From positions 55,265,635 through 55,329,634 of the forward strand of contig JAJKFL010000005.1 of NCBI GenBank assembly GCA_021186555.1: a stretch of 64,000 nucleotides of DNA, given 5' to 3'. The notes beneath the pieces are model-generated. The model did not search any database and was not told where the DNA came from. It worked only from the letters and a program-made list of their open reading frames with translations. Source of the DNA: Reticulitermes speratus (taxonomy: Eukaryota > Arthropoda > Insecta > Blattodea > Rhinotermitidae). Position numbers and translations under genes: made by a program. Below, in pieces: positions 23,656 to 32,031 of this stretch; the first letter of the stretch is position 1; every line of letters starts with the position of its first letter.

Positions 23656-24987
23656 CAAGGCTTGAACATGGTAACGCAGAGGTTTTAAGAAACTCTGATC
23701 GTTAGGATTTACGCAGTTCTTATTTCTTAACATTCGAATACAGATTGTTGCCGGTCAGCTATGCCTGTTCAGGTCATCCTGCTATACAGTGTCTACAAAT
23801 CAGCCTGTAACTTTCTATCGACAGCACACAGATAAACTCTTAGCAGTCTCCCAGTATTCACGTTAGCGGTCTGAAGATCGAACAGTAATACATAAAAAAA
23901 ACCTAATTTATTACAAAACGGTCTCCCAACATCCCAGTTTGTTCACGTGTCGACAGGACAGGTGTCCAACGTGTGCTCCCCTCGTGACACGACACAGCCC
24001 ACATGGGCTACTGACATCTTCATGCCACACTTGCAGGACACACTGGGCGACGGCCATCACAGCACTGTCCTCTGAGAACTGGAGGAAAAATTGTGAAACT
24101 CGTGGGTGTCAGTAGGAAGAATTTGAATATCGTAGACTTTCTGTAGTAGAAAAACGTTCTGCCACACATTTTCAACAACAAACTACAAGGCCTCCAAGCC
24201 TAGGCTACTTTGTAGTGAGTCTGGTCATGCGCAGTGTAAGGTGCATTTTCTAACACAAAATGTCCATCTTCAGTGTTGGATCTGTCGGTCTCCCCAGCAC
24301 CAGACCACGCCTAGCGAAACGGCGCGTGTTCCAAATATTTACTTGAAACTACAGCAAAGAACAATGTTCATAACAAAAACACAAACTCAATCCTCGCTGG
24401 ATATCTGCTGGAGGCTTGAAATCCACTAATTCGTACAGAAAACAAAGTTTTATCGCTCTTAATTTTCTGTGAGAAAATTTGCATATTGGAATAGTCTCAG
24501 GAATCAGTCCATCTATCTTATTTTCTAATGTTGGTTTTGCTCAATTATTTTCTAAAAAAAAAATTCATTCGTTTCTTTTAGCATATCTTCTGTGTCACTC
24601 TAAAACGCGCAAATTTCCTGCACCAGAAAATTGTCTCCTTGATGTGGAGGAGTTTGTGAAAAAGCACAGACATTATCAGAGCCACGTGCACACGTGTACA
24701 GCGGGCAGTAGCAGATGTGGATATTTGAACTCATTTTGTCAGCAACCCAGATCCTTCCCGAAATGAAACTCTGTACGCGGTGTTGCTGCTGGCGGTCACG
24801 TGGCTCACTTTTTACTAAATTCGTCCCAAAGACGTCCAACTCTCTGCCCATATCGGAAGGACTGTCTTCGGCGGACCGGCGACACCGCGTATCTCGATAC
24901 CTCAGTAGCCTCGGTGCTGAGGCTTTGTCCTCTACTGTCTAGCGGCAGCACGTGTATCACCAATTTATAAGTGGAATGATTATTGAC
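23656..24987. other. No recognised gene
   Basis: Several overlapping frames of 60-95 codons occur between 24241 and 24942 on both strands, none with a recognisable domain or splice context. Confidence 0.4.
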
Positions 24988-25285
24988 GTGGGCCGCGATA
25001 GCTCAGTCGGTATAGCGACTCGCTACGAGCTGGACTGTCCGGGGATCGAATCCCAGTTGGGGGGCAAGATTTTCAGCACCCGTCCAGATCGGCTCTGGGG
25101 CCTACCCAGCCTTTTGTACAATGGGTACCGGGTCATTCCTGGGGGTAAAGCGGCCGGGGCGTGGAATTGACCACCCAACCTCCATCTAGCGTCGATGTTA
25201 AAGAAAGCGTAGATCTGTACCTCTACTCCCCCTCTGGGCCTTCGTGGCCTGTTCTAGGGAGAACCTTACCTTTACCTTTACCCCT
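24988..25285 (+). mobile_element. tRNA-derived SINE (type A)
   Basis: Head GATAGCTCAGTCGGTATAGC (A-box) and GGGGATCGAATCCC (B-box), central block CTCTGGGGCCTACCCAGCC and GTACCGGGTCATTCCTGGG, late block CCTCTACTCCCCCTCTGGGC, and a TTTACC repeat tail. The head is tRNA-like, but the long shared body rules out a tRNA gene. Confidence 0.9.
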
Positions 25286-25501
25286 GCCGTACATTTTAAG
25301 AGGTCACCTAACTTACAGCTATTGGCCGTCGAGTAGTCAAGATGGCTTAGACAGAGACAACAAGTCACCTACATGACTTTCTGTAAATATAAACCGCACA
25401 TTTACTTGGTGAAACGTTTAAACGATCTCATATCTTTGATGAGAAAGTGTACTAAGTCTATCTGGTGAGACAGATCGCAATTTATGGTAGCACTGTTGTG
25501 C

Positions 25502-26250
25502 TGTAAGTCTTTAACAACTGGGCACGTAAAGGTGACGTTCTGCCTAGAACAGGCCATGAAGGCACAGAGAGGGAGTAGAGGTAGAGCTCTACTCTTTCTT
25601 TAACCTCGGTGCTAGATGTTGGTGTGTGGTCAACGCCACGCCCCGGCCGGGAATGACCCGGTACCCATTGTACAGGAGGCTGGGTAGGCCCCAGGGCCGG
25701 TGTGGACGGGTGCTGAAAATCTCGCCCCCACCGGGATTCGATCCCCGGACCGTTCAACCCGTAGCGACTCGCTATACCGACTGAGCTATCGCGGCCCACT
25801 TTAAAAACTAGGTTATATTTAACGACTCAGTCCGTACCGTGCAGTAAACACACTCCGTCTCAGTTATACAAACCAGTCAGTTAATGTTGTACAGTGAAAT
25901 AATCGCTGTTTGTTCTGAGATCCACACAAAACACATAAATACAGTCCGTACCGCGCAGTAAACACACTCCGTCTCAGTTATACAAACCAGTCAGTTAATG
26001 TTGTACAGTGAAATAATCGCTGTTTGTTCTGAGATCCACACAAAACACATAAATACAGTCCGTACCGCGCAGTAACACACACTCCGTCTCAGTTATACAA
26101 ACCAGTCAGTTAATGTTGTACAGTGAAATAATCGCTGTTTTTTCTGAGATCCACACAAAACACATAAATACACTGTGTGGGCAGAACGTAGAATTTGTGA
26201 ACGTTAAGCCTGGTGGTACATATAGTAACCACTGGGCTTTAAATGGTCAA
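25502..26250 (+). mobile_element. piggyBac-like element with 114-bp array (copy 5), split by a SINE
   Basis: The right arm ends GGGCTTTAAATGGTCAA (TTAA changed to TCAA). The array has about three units from 25828. The left terminal repeat (TAAGTCTTTAACAACTGG, from about 25503) is separated from the array by a type A SINE. Confidence 0.65.
25523..25798 (-). mobile_element. tRNA-derived SINE (type A) inside the terminal repeat of copy 5
   Basis: Complete minus-strand copy with B-box and A-box near the right end. It is flanked by an imperfect 14-bp duplication, CTTTAACAACTGGG (25509-25522) and CTTTAAAAACTAGG (25799-25812), which places the insertion within the element's terminal repeat. Confidence 0.88.
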
Positions 26251-26724
26251 AACAGGACGGCAGTAAAGTTCTCATGCGCTATGTGCTTGCTATAGACACA
26301 GACCTAGTCTCAGTGCCTCAGCAATCACAGCCCACGTCAGCTGTACTTTTTTTTTGGTTGCTGTAAATTTAATCATATCGACCGAGTCTCTCTATTGGTG
26401 TGGTCCAGAATTCTCCGAACCCTCTTAACTTTCTTCGCTGATCATTACAGCATGCAAATGCTTGGTCGGTGCCTTTAAATAGACCGTGACCAGTCAGGCT
26501 GACAGCTGACGGCGATCTGTCCGCTAAGGAAGGACGGTAAGAGAGTGAAAAGGTAGACCACTTTTTCCCCCAAATTCGAGGTTTGCGATTTTGTATAGCT
26601 CATTGGTCGTGCTGTTTGTTTTGTACAGACATAAATGTGCTGACGCACACCACAGGTGTGACGTGCAGCGTTAAACAGGCCGCAAAACGAGGACTCGAGT
26701 CTTCTGCGATGTGACATTGAGGTT
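26251..26724. other. No recognised feature
   Basis: Apparently unique sequence. Small frames lack domains. Confidence 0.4.
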
Positions 26725-26815
26725 CAAGACGTTTCGGAGGATAGTAGTCCCTTTATCTTCAGGGTCAAGAGGTCAGAAAAGCATTTACAAAGCGTCACAT
26801 CCCAGAAGACTAGCG
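26725..26815 (-). repeat. Hammerhead-like core, reversed, with forward tail
   Basis: GACGTTTCGGAGG and TATCTTCAGGG give, on the minus strand, CCCTGAAGATA...CCTCCGAAACGTC. The forward-oriented tail GCGTCACATCCCAGAAGAC follows, so this is a remnant of a palindromic copy. Confidence 0.5.
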
Positions 26816-27442
26816 TCTTTAGCAGCACCGCAAATTCGCAGCTTATAAATTATTTTCTTTTATTTTGTTCAACTAAAATGGACCTTAAATGTCTAGGAAG
26901 GAAATGTTTAGAGTGGTTTAATCTGGCTAGCGATAGGAACCAGAGGCTGACCCTTGTGAATATCATAATAAACATTGAGGTTGAATGACACGTGAGGAAA
27001 TTGTGGAGTAGCTGGGGAACTATCAGCTTGTTAAGATACAGACACTTATTAAAATACGCACATAGGAACATCTTAAAACTTATAATTTCAGGTTAGTTAT
27101 TATGTATTATGTGCACAAAGATTTGTGTCTATCGTTTTCTGAACACGACTGAATTAGGTTTGAGCTCTCTGTACAGCTCATTTAGAGCGTGTTGCTCCGA
27201 TTGGAGCGAAAAGAGAACACTCTGAGTTTGAAAAATTTGGTCAGACATAACTTGCGAGTGGACAAAGACAGACAGACACATAGGCAGGCAAGACAGACCC
27301 ACTATAATATGCTAATATCAGTATTTATATTGCACTAATGATTGACAAATGTTACAGCTAAATTTCCCTCAAACCCGCCTGTAAGACTATATGTCCTTTC
27401 TTCCAAATTGCTTCAGAAATAAACTGAAAAAAAAATTCAGCC
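26816..27442. other. No recognised gene
   Basis: AT-rich, with an ACAGACAGACACATAGGCAGG patch. No coding signal. Confidence 0.4.
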
Positions 27443-27482
27443 ACCCTGAAGAAGGCGGCAGGACGTTCCTCCGACTGGTCAG
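27443..27482 (+). repeat. Mutated hammerhead-like core
   Basis: CCCTGAAGAAGGCGGC keeps the first core box, but the GAAA box reads GACT, so it is not expected to be active. Confidence 0.35.
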
Positions 27483-27630
27483 AATGATCTTTCACTACAT
27501 GGAGTAAAACCTCGTAACAACTATCATCTGTTTACATTCATGTACAAATATTGTATCGCACATCACAATACTCAGTCCAGCAACATACACTATATTGTTT
27601 CGAGATATTTCCAAGAAGCTGACATCAATC

Positions 27631-27827
27631 TGTGGTCTTTTGGGTCGTGTGGTAATTATTTACCGACGTTTCGGGAGAACGTGTCGGTCCCATCTTCATG
27701 GGTCAAGATTCAAGATTTATTTTTTCCATCTTGGAATCTTGACCCATGAAGATGGGACCGACACGTTGTCCCGAAACGTCGGTAAATAATTACCACACGA
27801 CGCCGTGTAATTACCCAAAAGACCACA
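27631..27827. repeat. Near-perfect palindrome carrying a hammerhead-like core in each arm
   Basis: Left arm 27631-27711 and right arm 27734-27827 are reverse complements apart from a 13-nt gap and few mismatches, around a 22-nt centre. Each arm holds ATGAAGATGGGACCG...GTCCCGAAACGTCGG. The overlapping frames on both strands come from the palindrome. Confidence 0.85.
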
Positions 27828-27904
27828 GATTAAATCAACATCGCGTCGGAAGCCTAAAATCAAGGAGCTGACACCAAAGTTCCTATAAAACTTACAAAAA
27901 TAAA

Positions 27905-27960
27905 ACACGTCACAATACGCCGGAAGACGGCGTGATACGACGCCGAAACATGTAGGAGCT
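27905..27960 (+). repeat. Second hammerhead-like variant
   Basis: CCGGAAGACGGCGTGATACG followed by ACGCCGAAACATGTAGG has a strong potential stem II (GGCGT...ACGCC) and GAAAC box. The first core box has G in place of the expected U. Confidence 0.4.
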
Positions 27961-28521
27961 ATATAAAAATAGTACAAATATAATATAGTATAGTTCATTT
28001 GTCGGTGTTAAGTAAGTTTCTAAATTAACACTGCTAGGTTTGCTCGGCTGCTAGCAGACTGTCAAACGCACTTCGTTATGTTGGATATATGCTACATAGG
28101 CCGCTGCTTCCCGCAAAGAATGTTGGGAGTTCCCGGACTGGCATGAAGACATTCCAAAGTGAATTGGAAGTTTCGCTTTGTGGGTAGAAGGAGGGATTTG
28201 GCACAGGGAGGAGGGACGGTGATATATATCTCTGTCGTCGTCTGCACTGCAGCGTCGGGACGCGTCCATTTTATACCTGCCATGCATAGTAGAAACTGGG
28301 CGGACTTGTGCATCTGGCGTCGTGCTGATTTATTCGTGACGACGCTCACCCACGTCTTTGCATCTTGATCGAATGTAGGGTTAGGTCCAGGCGTCGTGTC
28401 GGATTTATACAGCACTAAACGAGGGCTGTCACTTAAAGACCGTTTGAATAAATTAACGTTTTAACGCAGTTAAATATTTAGGTGGTTAACAAGCACAACA
28501 CGTTGCAACTTCCAAAAATTG
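27961..28521. other. No recognised gene
   Basis: Overlapping frames of 69-107 codons at 28051-28415 on both strands have no recognised domain. Confidence 0.4.
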
Positions 28522-28823
28522 TACGTTCTGCCCACACAGTGTATTTATGTGTTTTGTGTGGATCTCAGAACAAACAGCGATTATTTCACTGTACAGCATT
28601 AACTGACTGGTTTGTATAACTGAGACGGAGTGTGTTTACTGCGCGGTACGGACTGTATTTATGTGTTTTGTGTGGATCTCAGAACAAACAGCGATTATTT
28701 CACTGTACAGCATTAACTGACTGGTTTGTATAACTGAGACGGAGTGTGTTTACTGCGCGGTACGGACTGTATTTATGTGTTTTGTGTGGATCTCAGAACA
28801 AACAGCGATTATTTCACTGTACA

Positions 28824-29240
28824 GTCGACCTCGGTGGACTAGTGGTTAGCGTGCTCGCCACTGGACCCAAGGTTCGCGGGTTCGATCCCGACCGAGGTCG
28901 ATGGATTTTTAAGGATGATAAAAATCCGGAGCACCACTTCCTTCGGAGGGGAAGTAAAGCCGTCGGTCCCATGTCGTAGATTTACGGCATGTAAAAGAAC
29001 CTTACGGGCATGAATAAAAATGTTGCGTAAGCCAAATTGCCTCCATTTCTCATCCAAGTCTCCTGACTGCCTGCCAGATGGCTCTGGCGTGCACATCAGG
29101 ATCGATAGAACACTAAAAAGCGCGGCTAGCTGGCCGGTCACCAGCTGCCATGAATGCGCATGACTTAGTAACCTCGACAAGAGGAGGCTAGAGGAGGCCC
29201 AGGCCCATACAGGGCTGTTGAGCCAAGAATTATTATTATT
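28824..29240 (+). mobile_element. tRNA-derived SINE (type E) inside the 114-bp array, with target-site duplication
   Basis: Head GGACTAGTGGTTAGCGTGC (A-box) and GGGTTCGATCCCGACC (B-box), a body of about 330 bp, and a TTATTATTATTATT tail. It is flanked by exact 16-bp direct repeats, ATTATTTCACTGTACA, at 28808-28823 and 29241-29256. Both belong to the 114-bp unit, so the SINE is younger than the array. Confidence 0.93.
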
Positions 29241-30493
29241 ATTATTTCACTGTACAACATTAACTGACTGGTTTGTATAACTGAGACGGAGTGTGTTTAC
29301 TGCGCGGTACGGACTGTATTTATGTGTTTTGTGTGGATCTCAGAACAAACAGCGATTATTTCACTGTACAACATTAACTGACTGGTTTGTATAACTGAGA
29401 CGGAGTGTGTTTACTGTGCGGTACGGACTGTATTTATGTGTTTTGTGTGGATCTCAGAACAAACAGCGATTATTTCACTGTACAGCATTAACTGACTGGT
29501 TTGTATAACTGAGACGGAGTGTGTTTACTGCGCGGTACGGACTGTATTTATGTGTTTTGTGTGGATCTCAGAACAAACAGCGATTATTTCACTGTACAAC
29601 ATTAACTGACTGGTTTGTATAACTGAGACGGAGTGTGTTTACTGTGCGGTACGGACTGTATTTATGTGTTTTGTGTGGATCTCAGAACAAACAGCGATTA
29701 TTTCACTGTACAGCATTAACTGACTGGTTTGTATAACTGAGACGGAGTGTGTTTACTGCGCGGTACGGACTGTATTTATGTGTTTTGTGTGGATCTCAGA
29801 ACAAACAGCGATTATTTCACTGTACAACATTAACTGACTGGTTTGTATAACTGAGACGGAGTGTGTTTACTGTGCGGTACGGACTGTATTTATGTGTTTT
29901 GTGTGGATCTCAGAACAAACAGCGATTATTTCACTGTACAACATTAACTGACTGGTTTGTATAACTGAGACGGAGTGTGTTTACTGCGCGGTACGGACTG
30001 TATTTATGTGTTTTGTGTGGATCTCAGAACAAACAGCGATTATTTCACTGTACAACATTAACTGACTGGTTTGTATAACTGAGACGGAGTGTGTTTACTG
30101 TGCGGTACGGACTGTATTTATGTGTTTTGTGTGGATCTCAGAACAAACAGCGATTATTTCACTGTACAGCATTAACTGACTGGTTTGTATAACTGAGACG
30201 GAGTGTGTTTACTGCGCGGTACGGACTGTATTTATGTGTTTTGTGTGGATCTCAGAACAAACAGCGATTATTTCACTGTACAACATTAACTGACTGGTTT
30301 GTATAACTGAGACGGAGTGTGTTTACTGCGCGGTACGGACTGTATTTATGTGTTTTGTGTGGATCTCAGAACAAACAGCGATTATTTCACTGTACAGCAT
30401 TAACTGACTGGTTTGTATAACTGAGACGGAGTGTGTTTACTGCGCGGTACGGACTGAATCTTCATATACGAGTATAATTCATATTAATCTTAG

Positions 30494-30960
30494 TCAGGCA
30501 GTTAGTCGCCGGCCTCTCACAGCGGAGGCCGGGTTCGATCTCAGGTCGGTCCATCTGAGATTTGTGGTGGACAACGTGGCACTGTGACAGGTTTTCCTCT
30601 TAGTACTTCTGCTTTACCCTGTCAATTTCATGCACCAATGCTCCATACTTATCTTCATCTACATGTTACTCTTACGAGCAATGTGGCCGGAAGCGGGTTA
30701 GGGCCCCGGTGAATCAATTTTTGGCCTCCCCTCTCCCCCTCCGCAGCAAGGGCGGACCTGCTAAAAACCGAAACATACGCAACATACTCGGTCCCCGGGC
30801 CCCCTTCCGGACTGCCAGACTCGGCTAATTTTTACCGGCTTCCCCGCACTTTCGTCGGCCCTACTTACGAGAAGGACAAACGGGCGAAGCCTGGGAACTT
30901 CCCAAAAAGCAATGCGCTTTTAGAAATCGGGGAGCATTAAAGAGAAATGAACTTTCACTT
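30494..30960 (+). mobile_element. tRNA-derived SINE (type C), interrupted, inside the terminal repeat of copy 6
   Basis: Head AGGCAGTTAGTCGCC and GGGTTCGATCTCAGG, body TTTGTGGTGGACAACGTGGC and ATGCTCCATACTTATC. It resumes after the insertion with GAAGGACAAACGGGCGAAGC and ends ACTTTCACTT just before the TIR-like GGTCTTAG. A 151-codon minus-strand frame crosses this region and is not supported as a gene. Confidence 0.75.
30679..30863. mobile_element. Small hAT-like insertion with 8-bp target duplication
   Basis: The insert splits the type C SINE and is flanked by CTTACGAG at 30671-30678 and 30864-30871. The ends are loosely inverted (GTGGCCGGAAGCGGG against a right end that reads TAGGGCCGACGAAAG on the other strand). 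An 8-bp duplication is characteristic of hAT elements; superfamily placement is tentative. Confidence 0.65.
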
Positions 30961-30978
30961 GGTCTTAGAAAGGTTAAG

Positions 30979-31474
30979 CGGTCACTACTTACTTGTGGCT
31001 CCTGCTTGGCACATTTCATGGCACATCTACTGCCACCCTTACTGACATACACTGTCATCTTCTGAGTCCTTTCCACATAACATGTGTTAGTAGCCGGGAT
31101 ATTCAGCCTACCTGAAAGCACAACACAAATATTTTGTTGCATTTCTTCCCCCAAGCCTCCATAATAAACTGACAGCATATTGACAGTCAACAACATCCAG
31201 ATCATAACAATACAGGCACATCCATCTACAGGCTTAACAATACTTTTAGTGAAATTTTCGGCTGCCTGCAGCCAGAAAGAGGCCACGTGAGGCCACGTGT
31301 CTTTATACGGCCACACCCCTCCTCTTACCGATCTTGTGGCGATGTAGGCAAACCTACTGACTACTGTCAGTTAGAGGCCTTAGCAATTAGTAACTGCTTT
31401 ACTTTACATACTAATTAACAAAGGTCACACCTAAGATAATGGCACAATATGGAATACAGAACCATCTGACGAGT
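30979..31474. other. Non-coding, probably intronic
   Basis: No domain was found in the minus-strand open frame crossing into this stretch. No splice-flanked exon was recognised. Confidence 0.4.
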
Positions 31475-31752
31475 GGCCCGGGATAGCTCAGTCGGTATAG
31501 TGACACATTACGAGCTCAACATTCCGGGGATCGAATGCCGGTGGGGGCGAAATTTTACGCAACCGTCCAGAACGGCCCTGGGGCCAACCCAGCCTCATAT
31601 ACAATGGGTACCGGGTCATTCCCGGGAGTAAAGCGACCGGGGCGTGCCGCTGACCACCCACCCCCATATAGTGTCAAGGTTAAAAAAAGCGTACAGCTAC
31701 ACCTCTACTCCCCATCTGTGTCTTCATGACAGGTTATAGGGAGAACTTTACT
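31475..31752 (+). mobile_element. tRNA-derived SINE (type A) just upstream of the Lim1 exon
   Basis: Head GGGATAGCTCAGTCGGTATA and GGGGATCGAATGCCGG, central block ACAATGGGTACCGGGTCATT, and a late block ending ATAGGGAGAACTTTAC. It is somewhat diverged from the copy at 61.6 kb. Confidence 0.85.
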
Positions 31753-31766
31753 TTTTATCATCGGAT

Positions 31767-31797
31767 GGTTCCTGAATCACAGTGATTCTGAAACGTC
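31767..31797 (+). repeat. Short hammerhead-like relic in the intron end
   Basis: CCTGAATCACAGTGATTC followed by TGAAACGTCGG has a GAATCAC/GTGATTC hairpin and a GAAACGTCGG box, but the first core box is incomplete. Confidence 0.35.
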
Positions 31798-31804
31798 GGA
31801 TTGT

Positions 31805-31819
31805 TGTGTATGCTTGCAG
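31805..31819 (+). promoter_or_regulatory. 3' splice site before the Lim1 exon
   Basis: The sequence TGCTTGCAG precedes the point where LIM homology begins. The polypyrimidine tract is weak and interrupted by purines. A SINE ends only about 65 bp upstream and a hammerhead-like relic lies between them, so the branch-point region is largely repeat-derived. Confidence 0.7.
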
Positions 31820-32025
31820 GAGATACGGCACCAAATGCGGAGGCTGTTCTCAGGGTATCTCGCCGAGTGACCTGGTGCGCAAGGCGAGAGACAAAGTGTT
31901 CCACCTAAACTGCTTCACGTGTATGGTGTGTCGCAAGCAGCTCAGCACAGGCGAGGAGCTCTACGTCCTGGACGACAACAAGTTCATCTGCAAGGAAGAC
32001 TACATCTCCGGCAAGACGCACCAAG
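31820..32025 (+). CDS. Lim1: Internal exon encoding the second LIM domain of a Lim1/Lhx1/5-type LIM-homeodomain factor
   Basis: LIM-homeodomain factors are nuclear transcription regulators whose paired zinc-binding LIM domains contact cofactors of the LDB/Chip type. The exon encodes 68 whole codons, beginning RYGTKCGGC and ending near KTHQ. The zinc ligands are all visible and correctly spaced: Cys6, Cys9, His28, Cys31, Cys34, Cys37, Cys57 and Asp60 of the exon peptide. The stretch [20 protein letters not shown] and the [20 protein letters not shown] region match the second LIM domain of Lhx1/Lhx5 and fly Lim1 far better than other LIM proteins. An AG acceptor ends at 31819 and a GT donor starts at 32026. 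The first base completes a split codon (probably the first Arg of the RRYGTKC motif), and the exon leaves one base for the next codon. A longer open frame starts upstream at an ATG at 31782, but that stretch is intronic. The first LIM domain and the homeodomain exons were not found in the window. The Lim1 assignment relies on recalled family sequence, not an alignment. Confidence 0.9.
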
Positions 32026-32031
32026 GTAACG
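32026..32031 (+). promoter_or_regulatory. 5' splice site after the Lim1 exon
   Basis: The exon ends CCAAG and is followed by GTAACG, a reasonable metazoan donor. LIM-domain similarity stops shortly before this site, consistent with the linker between the second LIM domain and the homeodomain. Confidence 0.75.

Larger units (their letters stand above)
28522..30977 (-). mobile_element. piggyBac-like element with 114-bp array (copy 6), multiply nested
   Basis: The shared right arm starts at TACGTTCTGCCCACACAGTG (28522). The array continues either side of a SINE at 28824-29240. The far terminal repeat GTCTTAGAAAGGTTAA ends with TTAA at 30974-30977, displaced outward by a type C SINE. Most units after 29241 alternate between ACTGTGCGG and ACTGCGCGG. 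Confidence 0.72.

Noticed and set aside
24988-25060. tRNA gene
   Set aside because: A- and B-boxes are present, but the sequence continues into a SINE body found many times in the window, and no convincing acceptor stem closes.
27595-27998. Opposite-strand frames sharing a YRRFG...CRSHLHGSR-type peptide
   Set aside because: Generated by the palindromic hammerhead-like repeat. The same peptide appears at 5.4 kb for the same reason.
30861-31316. 151-codon minus-strand frame
   Set aside because: Its 3' part is antisense to a type C SINE and the rest has no recognisable domain.
31782-31819. Upstream extension of the Lim1 frame to an ATG
   Set aside because: LIM homology begins exactly after the CAG at 31817-31819. 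The upstream codons come from the hammerhead-like relic.
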